From Eukaryota sp. TZLM1-RC (lineage: Eukaryota > Metamonada: BaSk clade), in the NCBI GenBank assembly GCA_040285825.1, contig JAUPSS010000007.1, positions 2,702,689-2,766,688 of the forward strand: a stretch of 64,000 nucleotides of DNA, in the 5' to 3' direction. The notes beneath the pieces are model-generated. The model was not told where the DNA came from, ran no database searches, and worked only from the letters and a program-made list of their open reading frames with translations. Shown here piece after piece: positions 19,268 to 28,964 of the stretch (positions are counted from its first letter, which is position 1; every line of letters starts with the position of its first letter). The translations under genes and the position numbers were made by a program.

Positions 19268-21840
19268 TAATTCAGATCAGAGAGTGAATTCACCATTTTA
19301 AGTATCTATTGTAACTGATACCCTTCTTAAAACATTTGCTCTGAGGTATTTGCATCTACCAAATCTTCAAAACCAAATGGATCCAAATTTTCACTATGTT
19401 GAATGGAGAAATTTAGGTTTTCATCATTATGATACTCAAAACATTTGGGAAGAATTTAAAACACCCTTGGATTTAACTACCTTGTTTAAGCTAATGTCAC
19501 TGCAAACACCGAAACCTTCTATGTGTCTTTTTATAACTTTTTCTCTTGATTGCTATACGAGGGTTCAATGAGACAAGATAGACGTGTATGTGGATTTGTG
19601 TAATGGATTCAATATACCAGAACATGTCAAAAGGCCCAAAGGTCGTCTTCGTAAAAAATCCTCGGCCATCACCAGAACCAAAGAGAGAAATAGATAGATT
19701 AGTTTTTTCATTTAATTACTCAGCTGAATGGCTATCTTTAGAGAGTAACTGGAAAAGAATTGCAGATAGTCTATTCATGTGCTCAAGGTATCTGACGAAG
19801 GTAGGTCTTTCCAAACCATCTTCTGCCATTTGCTCTTGTATCAATATAAAGCTCATACTGAAAGTTCAAGTTCTTGATTAGAAATAAACCACTGACACAA
19901 TTTGAGATCGTAAAAAGAACCTCAAATTGTCATATCCGAGGCATAAGAGAAGCAATTGCAGCGATTCAACTGTGCGAGGGTCCAGGTCTCGCTTAGGTTT
20001 AGTGTTTGGATCTTTGTAGGTAAATTGATAATCTATTGACATTCCAGATACATTGGCAAAAAGTGCTCCTTCTCTGATAGACAGCTGGATGGAGCACGTG
20101 TTGTATTGAATTGTCCATGACAAACAGGAAAGAGATCGTCAACGATCAAACATTATTTCGAAAGTATTATCTCAGTATATGAGAGGAAGGGGTCTGAAAA
20201 AACTCCGAATTAAAATAGATTTGATATCAGAATTCACAGAAGTGGAAAATTCAATATTTGGTAAACATTTGAAATTTTGCTCAATCTCTATTAAATCCAC
20301 ATCAGAGTCATCATAATCGCCAAGCTTAGCTGAGACGATTGCCTGGTATTTTGCCGTGAATAATAATCCCAAATACTATCTAGGTTGGTGCCACGAGAAA
20401 ACAAATTTCAAAAATTCAAATGAACAAAGTAGAAAACAGATTTCGCATAATTTCGACATAATTGATCGTAAACACTGTGGGAGACATCTTTGAATAACAC
20501 ACGAAAGTATCTCAACAAATTTCACTTTGTTTCACTATGCCGAAACAAACAAAAATAAAAACAAAGGCCGACCACGTCTTTTGCAATGTGTTCCATCACC
20601 TTTTCCAATCATCACTTGTTCTGAATCGAGATGATCTCTCCAGCTGAGTTCATTTGGTAAATAGCATTATAATTTCATTTCCTAGAACCGTACTCAAAAA
20701 ATTCAAATAGGGTTATTGTTTCATTAAAAAGGTGACTTTGAAAGATCGACGCAGGAGCTTCATTTTGTTCAATTTTTCCTTTAAATTGAACTTTTCTTCT
20801 TCTAATTCTGATATTACAGAAGATTTCCTAGTGAATTGCAGCTTATTTTTACAAAAAACTTAATGATGGCCTTTGAGAGCAGACCAGTTGTAGAGATCGG
20901 TTGACAAAATTGTTTGGGTTCGAGTGCATCCACCTATCAACTTTGAAGTAAATTTGGAAGATACATATGTATCAGACTCTACGTAAGCATGCCCATAGTA
21001 TGAGTTTGCTGACATGATCAACGATCGAGTCGATAAAAATCTCAAGCTCTGTTACTGAAGTTGTTGTTGATACAGAGGCAACTGAGTAAATTCAATATTT
21101 CCACTAATGTGAATATATTTGATATAATTCTTGTAATTGTCTACATGTCAAAATTTGACACGGCTGGCATACTGAAAATCTAGAAGTTTAGATCAACCAA
21201 ATGAAAAGTCTCGTCAAGCTTAAAGGCAGTTGGCTCAACTTCACTTGTTTGATCATTAAGATCCTCAATACTTAAAGCTAAAAAGATCTCACTTTTGTTC
21301 TTTCAAAGTCAACAAAAACGTCTTATCTATCTATGGTTCACCAGTCCTAACCTTTCGTGAATTGTATCGACCAATCGAATAGAATGAGCAATTGTTTCTG
21401 ATGATGGTTCAAACATGGCAATATTTTCGTGTATTTTCAAACAGTTCCATTCAACTAAGGAAAACCCTTCAAAATAATCAAATGAAAAGTTATGTTCACA
21501 TGAATAACTAAAAAAGGTATCAAAGCACCTTAAAAAGCAAGTTGTTGTTGTTGATGACAGTAGTTGATTCATGCAACTTCCATTGTTTTGATTCTTGATT
21601 GTGAATTAATGCACCCTGTACATTTTTCGAATTTTGAAATACTTTTCAGATTTTGTCATAGATAAATTGAGCTCTTCTTGTAAATAGACAACCAATGGCT
21701 CAAAGTAACAAATATTCAGGCGAGCAGACTACCAGAACTAAACTCACTGATTGGCAAAAGGAAGTGTGATAAGGAGGTTTGGACATCATGGCCCTCGTGT
21801 TACCGAAAGATATATTGGACTGTTCAAAATGCCATGAATC
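19268..21840. other. Gene-poor stretch with degraded reading frames
   Basis: No recognisable domain. Short frames of 60-105 codons occur on both strands. Two contain AT-hook-like basic patches on the plus strand (RPKGRLRKK near 19640 and KGRPRL near 20560), which are too weak to name. Many stops and no repeat shared with the rest of the window suggest old decayed genes or elements. Confidence 0.35.
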
Positions 21841-22267
21841 CACCAAATCTGTGTTTCAACATCATAGCCAGCATGCTTAGCCTTTTCGCACCATCTAACA
21901 GCATAGTGTCCTATTCACTGTCTTTTTCCTTTAACAAGAGTGACTTTTGACTTAACTTGAGTACCCTATCACCAATTCGTTGATCAAAGGCATAAACTGT
22001 TGAATTTGCGGAGTTTTCACTGTGTAGTCTATCAATTTCTGATTGGAGTTCATCAATCGAACCTTCGAGTTCAGATTGATTGGTCGTTCTTTCGGAAGGT
22101 CGTTGAGAGATTGAAACAATTTGGTGGTGATTCAGACATCGTGGGCGATGAATGAAAAGGCTACATGCAGAGCAATGGAGAACATCACAATCGATACAAT
22201 AGACAAACGAAGGCAAATTTTGGCACTCAGAGCAAATAGGAGATTTGGCAAAATAACACAACAGCAA
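21841..22267 (-). pseudogene. B-box zinc finger plus coiled coil plus Sel1 remnant
   Basis: The minus strand reads SPICSECQNLPSFVYCIDCD, VLHCSACSLFIHRPRCLNHH and QIVSISQ, a B-box-type zinc finger with regularly spaced Cys and His. A short coiled coil follows (LEGSIDELQSEIDRLHSEN). After the stop at 21911, another frame continues with a Sel1-like piece, AVRWCEKAKHAGYD. No ATG opens the frame: a TAA precedes it and the first codon is TTG. It is probably a broken B-box/Sel1 protein of the kind whose Sel1 parts lie at 18207-19264. Confidence 0.6.
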
Positions 22268-23000
22268 AGTTTATGTTGAAGTCACATTCTGAACGCTTAG
22301 GAGCTGGTTCTTTAGAACCAAGAGCCTATTATTCTTATTTATTTTTTGAATTATTTTTTTGAATTAATTCTTAATTTTAATTCTAATGGTTCTATTAGAA
22401 TTAAGGGTGAAAATGATTACCAGGCTCAACGTTTGCACATTGTGGAACTTTCTGAGGCAGAGTCAATTGATAGGCAGTATCCCAACAGAACTATGGATGA
22501 TTAGCGATTGATCAAATCCATAGGTATTTGCATCGATTGGAATCCAAAAATTGGTTGCTTCTTCCTGAGAGCTCAGCTGATCTTCTTCAGCTGGTCGAGG
22601 TGCAGTACCCCTGTACACAAAGCTTTTGCTACTCACATTGATGTGGATAACTCAACATTTGACGTATGTCTTCCTGAAGTCAGAGGTCATTGCTCTATTC
22701 CTCCCCAATTTCACAAAGGTGCACCTTTGTGAACACCACTCCCAAGCAACATGAAGCAAGATCAGCAATGTGGACGAGGTTTTTTGAACCAATAAAAAGC
22801 TTGTTGTTATTAGTAAATTTTGACACTATAGTTTATCATTTTTTCCATGATTTACCCTTATAAGGCCATATTTGAACCAGCTCAAATGAGCTCAATCATG
22901 ATGATAGTCACACTGACCACACTGGAAGAACCCATTATACATCAATTTTGACATAAATTTCAATGAATCATTTCTAGGTGCCGCACTTTGTTTGAGCAAT
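22268..23000. other. Non-coding, contains a 24-bp perfect palindrome
   Basis: No gene is recognised. TTCACAAAGGTG at 22710-22721 is followed immediately by its exact reverse complement to 22733. Two plus-strand frames here lack any known motif. Confidence 0.4.
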
Positions 23001-23126
23001 ATGTTCTTTATTAGTTGGATTTTGAGCGTGGTCACGTTCATTCTCGCCCTTTTATTAATTTTTTATGTCCAAAAACGTGACGCCGAAAAGCAATGGGGTG
23101 ACGCTATCAAAGGTTTGAGTTTTTAA
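23001..23126 (+). CDS. Possible 41-residue single-pass membrane protein
   Basis: An ATG opens a 41-codon frame with a clean hydrophobic helix (residues about 3-23, SWILSVVTFILALLLIFYV) followed by a charged tail, QKRDAEKQWGDAIKGLSF. The composition looks like a real tail-anchored or type III small membrane protein rather than random AT-rich sequence. I do not recognise the family. Nothing nearby clarifies its role, and the frame could also be the first exon of a longer gene. Confidence 0.35.
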   Translation: MFFISWILSVVTFILALLLIFYVQKRDAEKQWGDAIKGLSF

Positions 23127-23651
23127 AATATTGACCATAGGGTTACGGTTATATTAATAATGACCTTATAATCAAATTGTCAGTCATCAAGGGGAATTTC
23201 ATTTGCAATTACAGCCTACCATATTTATTTCATAAATAAAGTTGGATAGGTCGGCCGACACACACTTCATGAATAACTTCAACTTCAAAAGACTTTAGTA
23301 AAGGTGATGTGGCTCAAAGTCACAGATATTGCTTCAACAGACCAACATGTATAGAAACTAGAGGACTAGACTAGCCTAGAAGAAAACAATTTCGTTCAAA
23401 CATATTTAGAGTCAATAGGACAAGTAACTTGTCCCCAAGATTTTTATAGACAAGCTAACATGTTTGGCACGTTGCTATCATTCACATGGTGTTAGTTACC
23501 AAAGTTTCTTTAAACAATCACTAGGTAGATGGTGGGTAACTTAGTACAGGATATATTGATATTGGATTACCTTTCGTTTAAAACCTTATGTAAATGCAAA
23601 TGAAAAGTTAGGGTTAGATGAAGAGTAGAACCGTTCAGAGGAGGTGTTGTC
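23127..23651. other. Intergenic
   Basis: No gene or repeat that I can support. Confidence 0.35.
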
Positions 23652-24665
23652 TCTTCCTGTCTAGTTTCATAGTATCAATTACAGTTAGCGGATACCATAA
23701 TGGTGCGTATATCACATGAGGAACACATTGACACTATGTGACAAAGCAAATAGCAAGATGGAGCGGAAACAGGAGAGATGACCATAGTACAAGAGGATAA
23801 CTTGTCAAACAGAGAAACTGAATCTAGTGAGTGAAAACAACAAAAGGCTGACTGGAGAGTGAGCAAAAAAAGGGAGATCGTGATGGTAATGCGTGATCAG
23901 GGAGTGGTTGCAGAAGGTTGTTGAGTCACTCACAATCAAAGAGATAAGATCGGAGTGTAGTGTGGTAGGCGGTCATCTACAGTTGTGGCAGATCTAGCTG
24001 ACGTATAACCAAACAAATACGGGAACGTGTACATTGTAATGAGAGAATTTCATACGTTTTTTTCAATTTGAGTCAATCTTGTCCCAACCAAAAGCAGAAC
24101 GAACACTCTCTGTACACTATTACCTCCTTTTTATGGATAACCGCATCAAAACAAGTCTAATGTTGAGAGCTTTGCTTTATAAATCTGTATTCATCATTCA
24201 TTTCCATGCAATGAGACGCGATGTACAATGCCTTTTAAGCAAAGAAAAACCATATCATGGGATTATAGAAGTGCTTGTCACACAATGCATTATTTGAATT
24301 TCTCTTGAAAGTTGTTCACTTGTTTAGTTGTTTTTCCTTTGAAATTGAATACAGCAACTGAACGATAGAGCAGCTTCATCATAGTGAGATTAAAGAAACT
24401 TTAGTGCCTGAAAAATTATTGATAACATCCCTATATAGATGGTCGAATAGAATTCATAATGTGCTAAAGTGAGTAAAAATCTTTCCAAAAATGTAGATTT
24501 AGAAAGTTAAAACCAATGGAGAAAATACAAATGGATAAAGAATGAAAATGGATGTAAATGGTATTTTTCGTTTTGTCTTGTCCATAGATTGTTGCCTTCT
24601 GTCCTTCAATCTTGAAAGTTTTGATGTTCGATAAAGAATTTTGAATTGATAAATTTACTAATAAT
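23652..24665. repeat. Diverged third copy of the 41.7/48.6 kb dispersed repeat
   Basis: 23652-23930 matches 43405-43690 (for example AACACATTGACACTATGTGA and GGAGAGATGACCATAGTACA), and 24298-24665 matches 43885-44230 more loosely (GGAGAAAATACAAATGGATA). The middle, 23930-24298, is unrelated. It lacks the telomere-like tract of the other two copies. No protein is evident. Confidence 0.7.
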
Positions 24666-24784
24666 TCATATGAGTAAGTTTTTGGTAAACTTCATTAATT
24701 TTCAAAATCTATCAAAATAGCAGAGCAAAAAAAACTAGTAATTTTTTCTTCACTTCAAACATTTGTATTTCCAACGCTAGCAAA
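24666..24784. other. Intergenic
   Basis: Short AT-rich sequence between a dispersed repeat and a LINE 3' end; nothing recognised. Confidence 0.3.
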
Positions 24785-24935
24785 ACATTAGAACTCATTA
24801 TCCTCAATGCAGGCATCAACATCATCAAACCTTTTCAATGCGCGATTTTCGTATTCTATTCCCAATTATAACAGTGCTTTGGTTATCAATTCTGGAATTG
24901 CTTTAAGTACACTTAAAACAATTCTATTCTAAACA
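24785..24935 (-). mobile_element. LINE subfamily F, C-terminal fragment
   Basis: The minus strand reads LKAIPELITKALL, a stop, then LGIEYENRALKRF. This matches the last residues of other LINE proteins here (FKSIPTMISKTILAIGVEYD at 28130-28260 and FKGMLKMVSDALLSLGSHYE in subfamily C). Only the extreme C-terminus survives. Confidence 0.55.
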
Positions 24936-25135
24936 GTAAATTCAAAGCCTTCACAAATTATTTTGTTGGTTTTGCTCTAATTTTTCCACACAAAATCGTA
25001 TGGTCAGTAGCGTTTTAGCGAATAACTTATGTACTAGTTATACCAAATGACAATGTACAAACAATGAGAAGTGTTTTCTAGTTCACTTACAAATTATTTA
25101 ATTATATTTTCTACGAAGAATCAAAACAAAACAAA
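24936..25135. other. AT-rich sequence before the LINE-B array
   Basis: This includes the short 3' UTR of the first LINE-B unit (TTCTACGAAGAATC near 25107). Nothing else recognised. Confidence 0.35.
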
Positions 25136-25672
25136 CTAAAACACATAAGAAACAAAATTCTCCACGCCAACTTTTGATGAATCCTTATACAGCTTGGACA
25201 TCATTAAACTCAAGTACTTGGGAACACTTCTGTACAAAGCGAAAATGATACGATTCTTCCACAAATTCCCTGCAAAATTCTTACCACTTGAACGACATAA
25301 ATTACCAAAATTATTGATAAAATTCAAGGCAGACTGTCCAATGTTGCCAAAAATCTAAACGGCAAAAGGAACAAACGAAAACTTCGAATAAAGATTCTTA
25401 TTTAAATTTTTTAATATCTCAGTATATTTATCTCTTTTACGATCTTCAGCCTTGTTTAAATGACCATTAGTACTAAGAAAAACAACATTATTACGATCAA
25501 CAAAAGCAAAGGGACCAACTGTAGTAAAATCAAAAACAACTTGAGAGGAATCCACAAAAAGAGCAATTAAATCACCTCGACGTGAATTAAACAATGAATT
25601 AAACGTGATTTTAATTTAAATATTTATTTATTGTAACCATTTATATAAAGAATCAAATACAAACAAAACAAA
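25136..25672 (-). repeat. LINE subfamily B 3' end, tandem unit 1
   Basis: Encodes SRRGDLIALFVDSSQVVFDF, ...RKRDKYTEILKNL, and after a TAG the C-terminal INNFGNLCRSSGKNF to VSYVF. Unit 2 shares the same TAG and the same 5' truncation point, so these are tandem duplicates of one insertion. Confidence 0.85.
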
Positions 25673-26213
25673 CTAAAACACATAAGAAACTAAATTCTCC
25701 ACGCCAACTCTTGATGAATCCTTATAAAGTTTAGACATCATTAAACTCAAGTACTTGGGAACACTTCTGTACAAAGCGAAAATGATACGATTTTTCCATA
25801 AATTCTCTGCAAAATTCTTACCACTTGAACGACATAAATTACCAAAATTATTGATAAAATTCAAGGCAGACTGTCCAATGTTGCCAAAAATCTAAACGGC
25901 AAAAGGAACAAACGAAAACTTCGAATAAAGATTCTTATTTAAATTTTTTAATATCTCAGTATATTTATCTCTTTTACGATCTTCAGCCTTGTTTAAATGA
26001 CCATTAGTACTGAGAAAAACAACATTATTACGATCAACAAAAGCAAAGGGACCAACTGTAGTAAAATCAACAACAACTTGAGAGGAATCCAGAAAAAGAG
26101 CAATTAAATCACCTCGACGTGAATTAAACAATGAATTAAACGTGATTTTAATTTAAATATTTATTTATTTATTGTAACCATTTATATAAAGAATCAAATA
26201 AAAACAAAACAAA
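25673..26213 (-). repeat. LINE subfamily B 3' end, tandem unit 2
   Basis: Nearly identical to unit 1 at a spacing of 537 bp, including the TAG that interrupts the frame after FVPFAV. It differs from unit 1 by a few base changes and shares the 3' flank of unit 3 (TTTATATAAAGAATCAAATA). Confidence 0.85.
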
Positions 26214-27670
26214 CTAAAACACATAAGAAACAAAATTCTCCACGCCAACTCTTGATGAATCCTTATAAAGTTTAGACATCATTAAACTCAAGTACTTGGG
26301 AACACTTCTGTACAAAGCGAAAATGATACGATTTTTCCATAAAGTTTCTGCAAAATTCTTACCACTTGAACGACATAAATTATCAAAATCATTGATGAAA
26401 TTCAAGGCGGATTGTCCAATGTTGCCAAAAATCGAAAAGGCAAAAGGAACAAACGAAAACTTCGAATAAAGGTTCTTATTTAAATCATTTAATATCTCAG
26501 TATATTTATCTCTCTTACGATCTTCAGCCTTGTTTAAATGACCATTAGTACTAAGTAAAACATCATCGCGATAAACAAAAGCAAAGGGATCAACTGTAGT
26601 GAAATCAACAACAACTTGAGAGGAATCCACAAAAGGAGCAATTGAATCACCTCGACGTGAATTAAAAAGATTATCATCACTATAATGCTTCAACAAAGGT
26701 TCTACTTTGCAACTAAAATTGTAACACTTGAACATCTCATATGTCACATCACGAACGGCATTATGAAGAACTGACCTATATTGGAGAAATTTCTTACAGC
26801 TCACAATATGACGAAAATTGGCAGTAGGTTTTTTGTTACAAATACAATAAGAATTGTTTAAAAGACCACTTGGATACATCCCTAATCTCAACCGCATGTT
26901 TTGTTTCCAAGCTTCATTTGTTAAGTGAAGACCAAATGGCCTTGGTTGCTGAGATATTAAACTAGTACAGTTCTGAATGTCTGATAAAAAGGCAGCGAAG
27001 ACGGGATTATTAATCTTAGTCACACTAAGTCGTTTAGAAAAATCCAGGTCTTCAAAACCAATAAGAACAGACTTCTGTAATTTCACAACAGCAAGATGAA
27101 GGTTGGTGAAAGATCTCGAAGGCACAGCAGGCAAACTTGAAGGAAAACTCCTATTCCAAATATCAACAGGTAGTTCTTGCACCATTTTTCAAGAGAAATT
27201 AATAAAGGATGTGATTCATTTAAAGGAATATGATCAAAACGAAGTTTCCATTCAAAAAGAAAATTTTTCATACCACCAATAAAAGCACTTTTGCATAAAT
27301 ACTCTGCTTTTGAAAAACCAACTCCACCAAATTTAGGACTAAAAAATGCATGATAAGGAATTTTAGATGGACAAACTTCTACTAAATTTCCTAGGAAATT
27401 TGTTCTCAAAGTATTGAATTGACGTGCAAAATCATGAGAAATTGTGGGAGATAAAGAACGAAGAAGATGATTAATTTTTGATCCAAAACACACATTTACG
27501 ACCGAAAACGCTAAATGTTTGTCAATTTCTAGATCTTGAATAGCCAAAAGTTGCTCTTCGATTTTTTCCAAAATACCTGACAAAATCGATTTAACTTTTT
27601 CACTATTTCCAAAATAAGATCCAAGAAACCGAATAGCATCTTCCTCGTAATCAACGTATTTGATAAAATT
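26214..27670 (-). mobile_element. LINE subfamily B, longer 5'-truncated copy
   Basis: Two overlapping frames (27583-27083 and 27185-26214) encode the region after the reverse transcriptase core: CFGSKINHLLRSLSPTIS and PYHAFFSPKFGGVGFSKAEY. They continue through a Cys/His segment (CICNKKPTANFRHIVSCKKF) and a putative restriction-like endonuclease (SRRGDSIAPFVDSSQVVVDF, then AEDRKRDKYTEI and FVPFAFSIFGNIG). There is one frameshift between them. The core reverse transcriptase is missing. The C-terminal frame of 323 residues is otherwise intact. Confidence 0.88.
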
Positions 27671-27717
27671 ATTTAATTATTATTAATTTTTTAAAACTAT
27701 TTCCACAAAATTGTTTA

Positions 27718-28125
27718 TTGCAGTATTTAGGAATTGAATATAATTTGCATACCATTTGCCATGTAAAGCTTGAATTCAAAGTGATGGAAAAGCATAGAAA
27801 ATATGACAAAGATATGAAAGAAGCTAATGCTGATAGACATAGACCATTTGTTTTGTTCTCTTTCCCTTTTTTTCATACACAGAAGACTATGAGTAGAAGC
27901 AGAAACTTTTGTGAATGACTTCCACAAAATGGTGAAAGGAAAAATAATGAAAAGATTTGATATTTATTTTTTTATGGCGTTTTCGAATTCAATTTGTCGT
28001 AATTAATAGATTACCTTGGTTTTTCAATCGAATAAGAGAAGCTTTAGTTAGACCTCAAGCAGATACAGATTATGTAGAGGAAATCTTGGTTCAATAATAT
28101 AACTCCAATTACTTATGAGTTACTT
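27718..28125 (+). mobile_element. LINE subfamily A, 3' fragment
   Basis: Contains EKHRKYDKDMKEANADRHRP, the frameshifted C-terminal block and the subfamily 3' UTR (ATAACTCCAATTACTTATGAGTT). Internal deletions and frameshifts are frequent. Confidence 0.75.
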
Positions 28126-28129
28126 TTAT

Positions 28130-28260
28130 TAAACCTACTCACAGCATTTCGATCATATTCTACACCAATTGCTAAAATAGTTTTAGAAATCATCGTTGGA
28201 ATAGACTTGAATATGCAAATTTCAATTCCATTTAACCAGAAAGTTGAAAGATGATATTTG
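28130..28260 (-). mobile_element. LINE subfamily F, C-terminal fragment
   Basis: The minus strand reads ICIFKSIPTMISKTILAIGV and EYDRNAVS, the conserved C-terminal end of the LINE protein, related to the fragment at 24785. Confidence 0.55.
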
Positions 28261-28427
28261 TTTTCTGGAGTTCACAGATTCGATACTTCATAAAAATATT
28301 TCCATCAAATAGGAGAAGCAATGGACATAACAATTATAAATTCCAGTAAATATGCAAATATGAACTATATGAGACTCTGATAAAAACTCTAAATGTGTAA
28401 AGATATCCCAAAAGGTAATTGTAATTC

Positions 28428-28935
28428 ATGACAAGAGGTGATCTAGTTGTTCCCGGTTTAAATGGTAGTTTTACTATTTTAGACGCCATGACTATTGACC
28501 CTTGTAATTCCTCTAACGAACATCTCATTAACTCGGATGTAAATAATCCTCTTCTTGCAGGCGAAAAATAGAAAATTGCTAAATATTCGAAACCCTTTTC
28601 CTCGATGAATGAAAATTCTCATGCCCAATATAATTTATGCCCCTTTGTATTTTCTTTGCTTGGATCTCTAGGTAAGGCTGCTATGGGTTTTCTTGAGGAT
28701 TTTGTTGTAGTTGTAAAGGAAAGAACTGGAAGATTTTTCAATCGTGTTTACTGGCAAAACAGGATTTTATTTTCTATTTTTAAGGGAATGGTAAAACTGA
28801 TTTCTAATTCACTGTCTTTTTTTGGGAAATTTTCTGAATCTTTGGCAATTAATTAATTTGGTGTACGGGAGGCAGGTTTTGAGGATGTGGAGTTTTAATT
28901 GTGTATTTTATGTTTTCATATTTGTTGTTGAATAA
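28428..28935 (+). mobile_element. LINE subfamily E, 3' end
   Basis: Starts inside the putative endonuclease (TRGDLVVPGLNGSFTILDAM), has one TAG, then an intact C-terminal frame (YNLCPFVFSLLGSLGKAAMG, RTGRFFNRVYWQNRILFSIF). The AT-rich tail ends within about 30 bp of the stop codon of the convergent M28 peptidase gene. Confidence 0.85.
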
Positions 28936-28964
28936 ATATTTTTCTTCATTAAAAAAAGGCAAAA

